A DNA stretch of 64,000 nt from Neospora caninum Liverpool (taxonomy: Eukaryota; Apicomplexa; Conoidasida; Eucoccidiorida; Sarcocystidae): positions 4,369,748 to 4,433,747 of the forward strand of contig NC_018397.1 of NCBI RefSeq assembly GCF_000208865.1. The letters run 5' to 3'. The notes beneath the pieces were generated by a model. The model saw only the letters and a program-made list of their open reading frames with translations, ran no database searches and had not been told where the DNA came from. A program made the translations under genes and the position numbers. The number at the start of each line of letters is the position of its first letter. Within the stretch, counting starts at the first letter, position 1. Positions 50,101 through 62,858 of this stretch are shown here, piece by piece.

Positions 50101-53100
50101 CGCGATTGGATAGGGCTCTCATCCCTCCCGTTCAAGACGTTTCGCGTTTTAGTACGTCTCCTCTCAACGAAAGAGACCTCCAGTTATGAGGAAACTTCTG
50201 CGCACGTGCATCTTCTACCTAGCAGCGCACCTGTGATCAGGAGGGATACGTGTGCGTTGGCGGCGATACATCTCCACCTATCTATGTATATATAGGTGTG
50301 TGTTTATGTGTACAAATACACATACATAGATACCTATACATAGAAATGTATATACACATGTATATAAACACGCATCTGTCTCTTTCAAAATATGAATGTG
50401 CATAGGTGCATGTCCACGAGTTGTCGTATGTGGATATAGGTGAGGATGTGGACAGGCGTGTGAAGGCCGGGCAGGGGCTTTACTTTTTCTGTGTCTCCTG
50501 ACGACAACTCGCAGTGGGATGAATTGTCATCGATTCGGATTTAAAGTAGGAGCGAGGACAAGGCAGAGAGAGGTTTTCTCTTTTCGTTTGCAGTTCGCGA
50601 TCGAACGGCGCAAACGAAGGCCGGCGACGGAGGTCAACAGGGCGAGGCGAAGCTTCAGGTCCTCCTCGAGGTAACCCAGTCTCTTCTCTTCTTTCTCCCT
50701 CTTCTTTCTCCTTTCTCCTTCCTTCTTTCTCCTTCTCATTCTCCGTTCTCTTTTCCTTTTCTCGTCTGCTTTCGTTTCTTTCTCGCCGCCTTACACAGCT
50801 TCACCCTCGGTGTCCCTCCTCCCCATCCTCAAGTGCCGTTCCTGGTGTCGTCCCCGTCCCGTGAGTTCTTTTTAGGTTTTCGCGGCCTCTTTATTTGGTT
50901 TTCTGGTTCTCTTCGTCTCTTTTCTACGGCATTTTCAGCTGGCGAATTCCTCGATGGCGACATTTCTCTCCAAGGAGCGCACGTCGCTTCTCCTCGGGCG
51001 CTCTGAGAGAGTTGACTGGGACGCACTGCGCGAAGTCGCCTCCGCCGCTCGCGCCGCCGGCGCTGTGGCGCATGCAGCGGAGACCAAAGAGGAGTTGCTG
51101 GCTCTTCTTCTCACTCTTGTCGACACGCTTCTCTTTCTTCTGATGGTGAGAAAAACGCGCGAAAATCCACGGCCCTTCCCGTGGCAGCCACGGCCTCTCA
51201 CCGCTCAAGCAATTCGAATAAACAGAGACGTTATAGTTCCTACGATAGTGAATGTCTGCCTCCAGACATGAGATGCAGACCAGAGAACGTGACGGAGGGA
51301 GGAAGAGACGAAACGGAGAACAAACGAGAGAAGAAGCAGCGAGAGAGAGCGAAAGAAAAAGAGAAAGAAGAGCGAGAGGGCGGAAGAGAGACCGACTGGT
51401 GTCGATCGGGAGGCAGATCGTGCACATGTTTTTCAAGGAGTGGGTTTTTCTGGATTTCTTGGAACCGAAATTCCCCATTTTTTTTCGATGTTTTCTGTCG
51501 CAAAGGTCGAAGGAGATGACGAACGCTGGAAGGACTTGTTGCTCGGGCCTCAGCAGCCTCTCACATGCAGCGTCGACGACTGCCGCGAATTCCTGCTTGC
51601 CATCCATCGCCCGGATGCCCTCGCCGTGATGCTCTCCGTAAGAAAGGAAACAGCGAGGCAAACACCCCAATATAAAACACAGACATATCTGGATTTATTG
51701 ATATATATATATATATATCCAGAGGGCAAGAGAGAGATGTTATATAGGTATATATATATATATATGTGTAGATATATAGATATGTGTGTAGATGTCTAAA
51801 TATCTAGAGATAGAGGTGCACATGCATGTCTGTCTATGATTAGTTATGCATATACAGAGAGATGGCTTCGCGTAACTGTGTGTGTGTGCTCACATTCTCT
51901 CCGTATATATATATATATATATACGTTTTTACGCACATATGTGTCGGAGTATATATAAATGTTTGTATGTCTGTGTATGTGCACATTTATTCTTATTTGG
52001 TTACTGATCTTTATCGGTGTGTTCCTTTTCAACGTAAACATATATATATATATATATATATATATGTGCATCTTACATGCATACAGTTGTGGACGATTAG
52101 ATTGATAGGGCAGTCTGTGTCTTGATGTCTCTTGTTTTTTTCGCGTTTTCCAGCGCTTTGGTTTCCGAGAAGAAGCCCTCGAAATCTGGGCAAAGATCGT
52201 CCAGGGAGGTTAGGTGCAGAAAAAGGCGAGGAGCATCGACTCTCGCGTGCGTGAGGGATTCTTCCTTCGTTTTTCCCGTTCTCTTCCCCTCGCTGCTCTC
52301 AGACTCGCGTGTTTTCGGCCCTCTTGCTGAGTGTTTTTCTCCACGTTATCTCTTCGAAGCCTGGTCGCGAGATCTCCAGCGTTCTAGGTGGCCGCCAGAT
52401 AACTGGGGCTTTTTTAGCGTCGGAAGCAAGCTTTGTCGGTTTTTCGAGTGTCTCACTTTTCTTTTGCGCCCTCGAACAGAGCTCCGCATCGCTCCAAAGG
52501 CGACGACGCTCTCTGACGGCGTCCAAGAAATGCTGGCTCTGCTGCTCGCTCGCGATCTCCGAGACGCGGCAGGGCCGGAGAAGCCTGCGAAGATGAAAGA
52601 CAAGCAAACGGAGGAATCGCTGCTTCAGCGCTACGCGCCCCTCGTTCTGCGCGCCGATCCAACGCTGGGTAAAAATCGCTGACAGGAGCAGAAGGCCAGG
52701 GGCGAGGACAGCGTTTCGAGAGCGCAGAGAGAGGAGCGAGAGCGACGAACGAGATGAAGGGGAAGAGCCTGAGGGAGAATTTCGGGGGCGCTGCGGGTGG
52801 CATGCGTCTCAGCGAGAGAAGAAGAAAAACAGTTGTGCATCCAGAGCAAGCCGAGAAAAACAGGCGCTCGCTTCTTCCCTCGCGCTCGCGTGAGACCGTT
52901 TTTTCGGCCGGTGTGAGGGATGGAGATATTTGTAGAAACTGAAGAAAAGGAACGGAAGAGAAAAGGAAGGCGAAAAGACCACACTAGGATGGGGGCTAGA
53001 GGAGCAACGCGAAACGCAAACCGAAAAAAGCGACAGAGATCGTGTGTGGCTTCTGCAGCGCGTCAGCTCTTTTTCACCGCACGAGGCTCCGGCAGTCGGT

Positions 53101-53408
53101 ACATGATTTCGCCCAGCCTCGTTGTCCGACTCTTGCAAGAAGGCGTCGAAGACCCGTCTCTTTCGCAGCGCCTGCAAGAGTCCTTCATCGAAGAAATCGT
53201 GATGGACGTGTCGGGCGACGGCGCCGAGGCAAGCGCTGTTTGCCGGGAAGAAAACGAAGGCCCAGAGGCAGAGAGCCAGGTCACTGCTTGGCTCCAGGAA
53301 GCGAGAGAGCTACAAACGCAACTCGCAAAAACCTACATTGACCGGTGTAAGAACCAACCTCCCATGCACGTACGTATATATATATATATATATATGTATA
53401 TGTATATG

Positions 53409-53439
<31 letters not shown>

Positions 53440-56400
53440 GTGTGTGTGTGTAGATTCTTGGAGACATTTGTGTAGATGCCAGAACGAATCTGAATTTGGG
53501 GCGCGGAGACAAGATATTGCTCGTTCCTTTTCCTCGTTTTCCGGCAGACCCTGACGGCTGTGAGCATGCACCTCGTTTCCGCGCGAAGCAGGCGTCTCAA
53601 AAGGAGAAAGTGTTGGGACACAGCAAAGATTTCTCTGCGTCGACCCAGGCAGGTTGGGATCCGCCCTGTGCGCCGTCTTTCCTTCCTGCTTTTCGACGTT
53701 TTGTTCTGGCGGATTCTTTCTTGTCCTGCATGCAGTGTTGGCGGCAGGCCCCAGTGCAGGGGAGGCGACCGCAGACCAAGAGACGCAGGAGAAGTCTCGG
53801 GCAGATGTGCGAGGAAAACTTTTGAAACTTCTCGAGACGAAAGAGAACTACGACGTCCGTGCGCTCCTCGCGAAAGTGAGCGGAAGCTTCGTTGGATTTC
53901 TAGGCGCGAAAAAGAGCTACCGTGTGAAAGCCATCTGACATGTGCGTGTGTGCTGCGCATGGAGCAGCAACGGGTTTTTGGGTTTGAGGGACCGAGTGGC
54001 GCAACGCGGGGAAACCGGAGAGGACCAAAACGACGATAAGGCAAAGAGACAGTGGAACTGTTCTGCGCCGTTTTGCAGGTGGAGGGTTCCTGGCTACTGA
54101 AGGAGACCGCCGTTCTCTACGGGAGACTCGGGAAGCACCTGTAAGGCAGACGAGACGAGAACACACACTGGAACGGTCCCTGATCTCGGTGGATGTTTTT
54201 GGACTTCTCGCGTTCTCCGTTGGCTTTCTTCTTTCGGTGTTGCTGTTCCTCCTCGTCTTCTGTCTCTCTGCTTTCGCGGCGCTTCTCTCTCCTCTTTTCG
54301 CGGTCTTCTATACTCTTTCCTTTCTCCGTTTCTTGTTTCTCTTCTCGGTGCCCTCTGCGTTCACTCTCATTCACTCCTTTGGTCGTTTTCTCTTACGGGA
54401 GCGAGGAAACAGTTGCAATGTTTCGGAGCTTCGTTTCTTCCGTTGCTTCAGAGATGCCTTGCAGACGATTGCAGTTCGGCTCAAAGACGAGAGAACCGCC
54501 GAGGCGTACTGTCTCATGACCGACGATGCTCTCCAGCCTTTTGTCGATCGCCTTTCGCCCGAAGAGTATTCCGCTATGGTTGCCAGCGACGCCATTTTCG
54601 AAATTCCGCCTCCCGCCTCGAAGGCGGATGCCGTCTTCCCGTCGCGAGAAGGCAAGGAGAGTGTCTCTTTCTGTGGGGGAACTAAACAGACGTAGTTTAT
54701 AGCAAACCCCTCGGTAGGTAGGTAGATAGATAGATAGATGCGCATGTATATGTATATATATGTATGATGCGTGTGCATTTGCGACTGTCTTTGTGGGGTG
54801 ATACCTGTATCGCTGGAGGTGGATAAACGCAGTTGTGTCTGAAGAAGGAGTTTTCGAATGGCCGTGGTCCGGGCTGTGAATTGGCTTTTTTTTCTGCGGA
54901 AATCGCCTCTTCCCTCGGGGTTCAGCGAGCAAGGAGAAGCCGCTCTTTTCGACAACTCCGGCGTAAGACTGTGGAATTCTCGCTCTCCTTTTAGGTGGCG
55001 GAAAGGGCGACGCCTCAACTCGCAGTTTCTGCTCAATCTTCAGTCCGAACTCGCCTTGGAAACAACAGCGCGATGATCTCCCTCAAGGTGCGCTTGCAGC
55101 CGCATACAGTTGTGCACTGTATCCAGAGACATATATATATATATATATATATATCTTTATATAAATCAATGTACGTATCGTTAAGTCCACATAGATGTAG
55201 GTGCATGTAGATATAGATAGAAAGTGTATGTCTGTTTCTGTATATATAGATAAACCGAGAGATGTCGGTGTGTTTTCATGCGTATATATATCAGTACCTC
55301 TATGTGTTTATATAAATGTATAGCAATGTCTCGGTGTGCGTAGAGCTGTGTACATATATATGTACATATTTGTTATGTGTTTACAGTTGTGCACATCCTA
55401 GCGGTCGCCCCTGTTAGAGAGGCCTGTGGTTGTACGGTAACGAGGTCGACTTTTGAGCTTGTATTCACATGTGGGACTCTATGCGGGTACAGGCTTCAGG
55501 TGCGTGGATAAGTACCATTACACGCATACGAACCCGCAACGTTTTCTGCTTATGTATTTTGTCGTCGTTTGCAAGGTTTTTGAAGCGCGGATCGCTCGCG
55601 TCCCTGTGTGTCTCCCCGGAGATCTCTTTAACTCGTTCTAGACCTGTTAGACTCGCGTGTGCGTGTGATCCGCTTGGTCTGTGTCTCGCTGTAGCGCTTC
55701 GTCCGGGAGGTCTCGGGTCCTACTCCGCATTTAGAAGCGCTGGAAGAGGTGTGCCGGGTCTCTCTTCTTTCCCACAATTTGGTGAAAAGGCGGGAGAAGG
55801 ACAGGGCGGCGGCGTCAGCCCGGGGAACAGGAAAACTCGACCGAGGCGGTCGGCAAGCATGCTCCGCGCCCTGCTCAAGGTCAGAAGACAGTTCCGCTGC
55901 ATCCCAGCTAAACGTCTCTTTGAAACGCACTTGTCGCCGTGGTGGCACGGCCTCAAAGTTCTTTCCAGAAAAAAAGACTGGCGAATTGTAGGAATCCCTT
56001 TTTATCCTCTGCAGCAGGGAGCCGTTTTCCGGACTCCAGCTTTTAAGAAGACGTAAATAAACCCGTAGGAGAGGGGGCTCAAGTGTTTCACCGAGACAGC
56101 GGGTTATAAAACGGCAGGTCTGCCTTTTCTGCGCGTTGCACGTCAACATCTCAAATGGAAACGCACGTGGCGCACGTGCCTGTGTGTATCTGTATGGATC
56201 GACGCGCCTTCTCGTAGCTGTGAAAGTATGGGTTTCTGTTCGTGTTGTCTGGGAGAGACCGTTTATCGGCGAAGATGGGAGTGTGCGGCGCGCCCCGTTT
56301 TTGGATTTCTTTCCAGGTGCTCTTGAGAGCGTGGCACGAGGCAGCGACTGCGCCTGAGACGCGCGACGGTGACGCGTCGACCTGGAAGAAATCCATTTTG

Positions 56401-57399
56401 AACTTGCTTTCGAAATACGGCGATCATCCGGACTTGGAGCCGAGTCTAGTCGTGCGGCTCCTCCCGGATGAGTGGCAGTTGACTGAAGTCGCCGACTACT
56501 TAGTCGCTTCTTTCCGCGAGCGCCTCCACGAGAAAATGACAGCTTCCCTGCAGGAGCAACTGTCCACCGTCGCCTACCTTCACACCTACTCCGACTGGGC
56601 TCGCCAGCGGTCTTCCTGCTACGTCGTCACTCCTGAACGGTGAGAGGCCGCGAGAGAGAGAGGCTGCGAAAATGCCATGCGCAAAGTGACGAGGAGAGAA
56701 AGGCGGAAGGGACCCTGCATCAAGACGGCGCGTCGAGGGCTTGCCGGAAGAGGTGGGGTGAGAGAGATGTGTATGTACAGACATGGACAGAGCTGAATAG
56801 GGAACGGCAACTACGCAGATGCGGAGCACAGGCCTGCGTCCAGTGTCTGCAGGCAGCGGAGGACGAGGAAGAGGTGGAGTAGCGGTCAACGAAAGAGAGA
56901 CATCACGCACTGTAACATCTCGAGTTTGTTTGACGCATGCAATTCCACATAAATATAGAGGGAGATGGAGCGGCACGGGTGTCACCAGGTGTACGCGTGT
57001 GTGCGTCCCCTAGTCACGCGCTGAAGGCTGAGGGAGGAAGCGAGACGGAGAGAAGGTGACACGGAGAGAATTGGAAAGATGGTTCTGTAGCGTCCAGCTG
57101 GCGGCGTGCAGCTGTAGCCAAGAGTGAGAGTGCAAGAGAAAAGTGCTCGTGTCCGATCTCTCTTCGTCAGGTCCTGCCCTGTCTGTACACGGCGGCTGGG
57201 GTTGACAGCCTTCGTCGCGTACCCCGACGGCACGTGCGTCCACCTTCAGTGCGCAGATGGGAACACTTTGCACCCGAGTCAGGAGCCGCCTACCGGTTCA
57301 AGTCAGTTTGAGAACAATGGTAAGTTGGAGAAAGAGCAGAGGCAAACAGCCGAAACGGTCTCTGCCTTCTTCGGAGACGCCAACGTTCATCGTTCCTGA
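44791..57399 (+). CDS. VPS39: VPS39/Vam6 tethering-complex subunit, at least 21 exons
   Basis: VPS39 is the HOPS subunit that binds Rab7-type GTPases and tethers late endosomes to vacuoles. Exons: 44791-44940, 45542-45647, 46254-46313, 46720-46993, 47312-47496, 47925-48118, 48607-48690, 49236-49353, 50020-50151, 50594-50670, 50939-51145, 51506-51637, 52154-52208, 52480-52668, 53059-53346, 53736-53875, 54079-54140, 54452 to about 54660, 54995-55087, 56317-56639 and 57171 onward. Phases agree except at the 18/19 junction. The product is about 1,100 residues (human about 880). The first six exons form the citron-homology propeller (ETFLVGTETGTI, CIEGDGNVHLLSL, RWICIGTKKEF). Helical clathrin-type repeats follow, including LLKETAVLYGRLGKH, close to human VPS39. 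The C-terminal zinc motif is CPVCTRRLG...YPDGTCVHLQC. The stop at 57399 assumes the strong donor at 57320 is unused; otherwise a further exon lies downstream, perhaps near 58260. Its neighbours are microneme genes, which depend on this endosome-like route. Confidence 0.92.
45030..45061. repeat. (TA)n microsatellite in VPS39 intron 1
   Basis: A pure AT dinucleotide run. Similar runs recur in other introns of this gene at about 46059-46079, 46496-46510, 51701-51719, 51749-51766 and 51905-51922. Confidence 0.85.
47104..47170. repeat. compound (TATC)n-(TA)n-(GA)n microsatellite in VPS39 intron 4
   Basis: TATC tetranucleotides run to about 47137, followed by TA dinucleotides to about 47152 and then GA dinucleotides. 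Confidence 0.88.
52038..52065. repeat. (TA)n microsatellite in VPS39 intron 12
   Basis: An AT dinucleotide run upstream of exon 13. Confidence 0.85.
53371..53450. repeat. compound (TA)n/(TATG)n/(TG)n microsatellite in VPS39 intron 15
   Basis: TA runs are interrupted by TATATG units and end in a short TG run, beginning about 25 bases after the donor of exon 15. Confidence 0.85.
54718..54740. repeat. (GTAG)n/(ATAG)n microsatellite in VPS39 intron 18
   Basis: A short tetranucleotide array of GGTA and then GATA units, inside the intron whose donor is unclear. Confidence 0.75.
55132..55155. repeat. (TA)n microsatellite in VPS39 intron 19
   Basis: An AT dinucleotide run shortly after exon 19. 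Confidence 0.85.
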
Positions 57400-57628
57400 G
57401 TGGAAACGCTGGGCTCTCACAATCGGGCAGCCACCTGGCGTTGCGACAGTGTCAAAGTGTCAGAGGAAAAAGTGGGCGCGGCTCTTCCTCCATTTCTCAG
57501 TGAGACTTACGCGTCCTCAGTGATCGGGATTGGTGGCGCTTCTGTCGCTACATAAATGCATGCATGTCGATTCCTGTATATACGAGTCTGCACGTGTCGA
57601 TGGATTCGTCTCCATGCAAACATAGATG

Positions 57629-57676
<48 letters not shown>

Positions 57677-59499
57677 TCCACGATGAAGAGAGAATTGTTA
57701 AGTGCTGCAGGTACAGGATAGAGGAGACGATGAGAAAGAGGCGCTGGGGCATCGTTGCAAGGGCGGTGTTCCTGTTCTGAAGCAAAGGGATTTGCCGGCG
57801 GCTCCGCTGCCACGAGATAGGAGCCTACGTTCGTCTCGCTTATAATTTGTATCAGAGGAGCCGCGTCAGACTCCCTCCTTGAGAGTTCTACAAGCCGTCG
57901 AGTTTGCCCGTCCCATCGTCCTCCTTAGGATGGATCACCAAAGTTTTTAACCGAGCATTTCCGCTTCCATCATCTGGTAACCTTCCTAGGTAATAGGACA
58001 GTTCGGCGTCTTCTCGTGCAGTTTTCGTTCAGTGTCCTTCGAAGGCCCCCTCGGGGCAGCTCTGCATACAGTTCTTCTTTTCTTTCCTTCTGCTTTTCTG
58101 TGGGGAGAATGCTTCTGTGTGCGCATATGTCTTTGTATCTGTATACGCATTTCCATCTCTTGTATACTTTTTTGTGTCTGCCATTCCTCACGACTGTTGC
58201 AGCAGACACGCCTGCAGTCGTTTGTCACCAATCTCATCTTTTTTTCTGTGGTGTTTCGCAGCGTTCGCGGTCGGAGCAGGTAGCCACAGCAATAGTTTCC
58301 TGCTGAGTTGATACGGTCCCAGTTATCCGGCTGAGTGACGGTAGCTCGATGGTTTGTAGCGGCGGCCCGTCAACTGTGTGTATGTATATTTCCAGGGTGT
58401 GCATACACAGGAAAAAACGCGTGTATAGAGATACGATAAACAGACGATGCAAGCATCCCAACAGAAACGGTTGGTGAGGCTGCCGTGATGTATGATGTTT
58501 GCGGTGTCTAGCGACAACCATTTGTTTTGCTGTCGCTTTTTCCCCCGACTGTGCGGGGGTGCGCTTCTTGAGCGAGTTTGGAGACGACAGGGACCAGTCA
58601 GATACATTTTGGAAAGCGTCTCTATTGGGGCCACGAAAACGGTTCGTGAAGTCACTGGTAAAGCAAACTGTTCTTTGGCGCTCCACATTTATCCGAACTT
58701 GCGTCTGCCTCAAAACGCTGGGGGTAGGTGGCCTATCAGACTCTGGGACGGATGTCGTTCTTTGTTTCTCTGCACGAGCAAGAAATGTAGTTATTTGGGG
58801 CTACCAGTAGGGGAGGCTCAAGTCGGGTTGCGCCCCAAAACGAACGTTCTCAATTACGGTTCAGACACTTCTTAAAAGGTTCCTACTGTCGGTGTGTCGG
58901 AAATCCTTGTCAATGGGACACGCCTTTCCTCGTTCCTCACCCTGGGAGAGGATCAAGAATCCAATCGTGTGCCTCCACATGAGGAAAGACTCAAAATGTC
59001 AGCGTTGTGTTCTGCAAAACAATTAGGTTGCTGTGTTTATGTTACGCGGCAACGCCTACGTCTTACTCGCCCCAGCCTCATCTAAGCTACCAGCAGAATT
59101 GTCTTGAGAGGGGAAGCTGAGTCAGCATTCGCGCTAAAAAGCCCTGGGCACGAGTGCGTCTGATGCGCCCCGCGTTGTGTTTGGAATACGGTGGAGTTAT
59201 CTCGGGAGGAAGAATGACAGAAATTCCTCACGAACTGGTGACGGCGGGTCTACGATTGTTGCCGGGTACCTGGATGAAAGGACACAATAACCTCAAACTC
59301 GGGAAGTAAGAGGTACACGTAACAAGGTAAAATAGTGCATTTTTTCCCGGAGAGGACTGCTCCGCGTTTGAATCTTTTCTCTGGAGCGAAACGAAGAAAA
59401 AATGTCTTATGGTCTTTTACGCGATGGCGGAATTGGTTATTTCCACTGTCTTCGACTGAGTAGAAATGTTCGGGACGTCCTTTTTCCGCCCCAAGGTTA
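57400..59499. other. region between the 3' ends of VPS39 and the inverted MIC7-like gene
   Basis: The two genes converge here, so it should hold both 3' untranslated regions. A possible extra terminal VPS39 exon follows a strong pyrimidine tract and GCAG near 58259, open for 15 codons to a TGA at about 58304. A GATA tetranucleotide array is listed separately. No other gene is supported. Confidence 0.45.
57629..57675. repeat. (GATA)n microsatellite
   Basis: About eleven GATA units in a row, downstream of the VPS39 zinc-motif exon. Confidence 0.9.
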
Positions 59500-62400
59500 T
59501 CAGCTGTAGTAGTCCATAGCGCCGTAGCTGTAGGCGTACACTGCAACGCCGGCACGTTGCAGAAAGAAAACAAGGCGCTACAATTGTAGTGAGACACTGG
59601 GGTAGTCGTTAACGCAGCGCAGGGGGATCGAGTGCGTCACAAACAAACTCAGTCATCGGTGAGCGACATATATCGCCTGCTGGAGAAGCGAGCCATGCAC
59701 CGACGGACTATTCTACAAATATAGACGGTGGAGCGGGTGGCAGTATCAGTCTCACTGGATATCTTAGGTATTTCATACGCGTGTGGATATCTATAGACAT
59801 AGTTGTGTATCCCGACGTCCTATATATCTGTTTAGGGACAAGAATAGTTTCGTTTCCGGGCAGACTTGCTTACCACTGTCGGTAGTGACCGCGTTTTCCT
59901 CGGGTGTTTCCTGCGTTTTTCTCAGCATGCGGCCTGCAAAGGCAGAATCATGGAAAGTGCACACAACGAGTATGAAAATTCCCTGAAGAGGGCAGTCATC
60001 GAACTAATGCCGTGCCAGTTTCCACTGAACGTGGACACAGTGTGTGTCTCCAGTCCAGGCAGGAAACACGTTCCCACTGGGAAGCGGATGTCCCTTCGGG
60101 CAATAACGCTTTTTTTCCTTGTTGCATAGTGAAGGAAAATTTTTGTGTTGAAAATACACGATCACGTGAAGTTTGTTCGCCTGAAACAGTGGCTACCTTG
60201 ATAAGGGTCTGAGTATGTCAGATGCATAAGCATCTGCGTATCACATTTTCCACTGAGCTGGCGGGACACGCATGGAAGGGGGATGAGTTATGTTGCTCTT
60301 AAAGGCGTGTTTTATACCGTAGTTACAAAGAGAAGCAATTAGCGTAACAGGGGTGAGTGTGAAGGGCAAGATTGCTCATTTGAAGGTAAAGCATAGGCCT
60401 ACGTGGAACTGGGAGCCTTAAGTCAGGTGGCTGTATCTGATGGGTGGAAGGAGCTGGAATCGAACTCACGTGCTACAGCCGTGATGCCGACGCAAATCAT
60501 GAGGGCTCCCAAAACGACCACTGTCCATATCCAGAACGGCGTCTCCGAACTCCCCCCCTGTGAGAAGAACACCTGCAGCTGCTGCATTGTCCCTTTGCTT
60601 TCACAGCTGTACGTTTCTGCAGCGACGTTCCGGACGCATTGTTCGTACGGCGAGCACGTAATCTCTCTCAGTGCGCAGGCCAGGTGCTCATGCCCCGCAG
60701 TGGCTGTAACATAAAGCAAAGACCGAGTGAGCATGAGCGAAGGGCAACGAATTCGCGGGAGTGAAGAGAGGCTGCTGCTGGCTGAGCAGCGAGTACGAAA
60801 TCCTAGGTCTCTTATGCAGTGTGCTGGCGATGAGGTCCGGTGATATCACTGTCTTCTAACAGGCTGATGAGAGCGCGATTCGGGAAGTGATTCCCCGACC
60901 GGTAAGCAGGGGCAAGCAGGCCCATGGGTACTTACGTATGCAATCACCGGCTTTTCCCGATCCCGTAAAGAACGGCTTGCACTGGCACGTCGCTGTACTG
61001 CCGGTCTGGATGCAGTTGGCAAAATAAGGATCGCACTCGTTTGTCTGCGTTGAGCAGAGATCCACGAGTTCGCATCGGCTATCGTCGGCCATCACGTATC
61101 CCGAATTGCAAGTGCATCGGTACGACCCGATAGTGTTGACGCATGTGGCGTTCTCCGGACACAGATTCTCCACACCGTCTTGCGAACACTCGTCCACATC
61201 TGACCCGCAAAAACGCATCGCAACGTCAGCAACATAATAGGAATTTGTCGAAGTAGCAGGCGGTATCAAGGTACTCCGGCATGGCAGCGACAAGAGTACC
61301 ACATCGCGCCTTCACTGGTGCCCCAGAACAGAGTGTATCCGGGAACCAAGAACAATGTGCGCGGGTCGTAAGCCGTGTGTGTCATGTCTTCTGGAACAGT
61401 CCAGTTTTTTTCGTTCGTAGTGCACTTCCTTGATTCTCCAGCATGGTCTCTCAATTGTATGAACGCCTGTACTCTTGCATTTCTGGCACGGTGCTCATGC
61501 AACCCAATGTCATGTTAAAACAAATTCTGAAGATGTCAGAGCGGGCATATCTAAGCAGCATACACATCACACACCCCGCTGACCAGGAGTCGACACAGCA
61601 TTCTCAGCATCTGAGCTGGTTTTTTATCCGGTTTACGGCGTCAGTCCACAGCACGATGGCAGCCCGAACAGGGGGACACCCACCGATGCAGTCAGCTTGT
61701 GGCTCGTCATTGTTGCCATCGTATCCTTCCCAACACTTGCAAAGCAGAGGTGCTCCGATCTGGTTGTAGCAGTCAGAGTTTCGTCCGCAGCCACCGTTGT
61801 TTTGCAGACACTCGTTTATATCTGGATCCGCATGCGAAAGGTGAGGGAAGTCAGTCCCATCGGATGAGATATTTGATACATGCCACTCGCAACAGCACAT
61901 GATGAAAACCTCCTCGAAAGCTAAGACGCGGAACATTAAAGGCTTCGCAAAAGCCACAAATTAAGTGCCGGTGCTGTGATCGCTGCGCACATGAGTGCAG
62001 ACGCTTTAGCCATCACTGTGAACCACAAAAGCACCTTGTCGTTTACAGCTATATTCTATGGAGAGCGTCTACCTGATTACAGGAGCAAGTGTTTTTCGGG
62101 AGGGCTTGCAGCAGTTTCCCAAATTTCATATATTATCCCCTCTCCTTCACGCAGTCGGTTACTTCCTCTGTGGCTGCAACTGCTCCAAAAAAACCTCCAT
62201 GGCAGGTCCACCCACTAAGAAGACGCGTCTACCAGCGTAGCCTGGCAAGCCTCCACTATCCCTAGGCCTGTAGATTAGCAGATCGGGTGTATGAAGTTGC
62301 TTTATTCGGCTATTCCTTACCTTCACAGGAAGTCCCATTGAGGCGGCGATATTTGTCGCAGACGCATTGATAACTACCGTCCGTATTCACACAGACGGAG

Positions 62401-62858
62401 TCCGCGATCTTTACGTGACACTCGTTCTGACCCGTGTTGCATTCATCTATATCTGGGAGAAAAGGGGAGCAGGAGCAACACAGCCCACAGCCTACGTCCA
62501 CATCGTCAGCCAGCTGGGTTGTTCACGTCCCTCTATACCTTATGGGACATCTTGTATCTCTTCCTGTCAAGGCTGATGGCCCCCGAACAGCTTAGGACTT
62601 CCGCTGCCGTACTGGCTTCAAGAGGACACTGCGGCGAGGCTGGTACCTCATACAGCCCCGGGCAGTTGGACACCGCTTTTGTAAATTACAGGAAGGCCAG
62701 TGCTGATAACGTCTGGTTACCTTCACATGCTGAAGACGCATTCCTCCCAACTGGTTTATAGCCGTTCATGCATGCGCAGCGGAAATCGCTGCCGTCAACA
62801 ACGCAGATCGTCGCATGGGGTTGCTGGTCACAGAACTGGGAACCACCACCGGAGCAAA
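59500..62858 (-). CDS. second MIC7-like EGF transmembrane protein, inverted paralogue (5' end incomplete)
   Basis: Seven exons match the + MIC7-like gene one for one: 62858-62721, 62452-62321, 61821-61684, 61199-60936 (two EGF units), 60703-60470, 59933-59874 and 59540-59500 (TGA). All introns are phase 1. EGF units open with DIDEC, DINEC and DVDEC. The membrane span is FWIWTVVVLGALMICVGITA. The tail starts RRMLRKTQETPEEN and ends YAYSYGAMDYYS, mirroring the other copy. The protein is therefore a probable type I microneme escorter or adhesin. Differences from the paralogue: the span lacks the GGG run, the tail is 33 residues instead of 40, and the second tail exon is 60 bases instead of 84. 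About half of the EGF residues look identical by eye. The signal-peptide exon must lie upstream, either in 62859-64000 or beyond the window. It may be an annotated MIC-family gene under another name. Confidence 0.87.
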
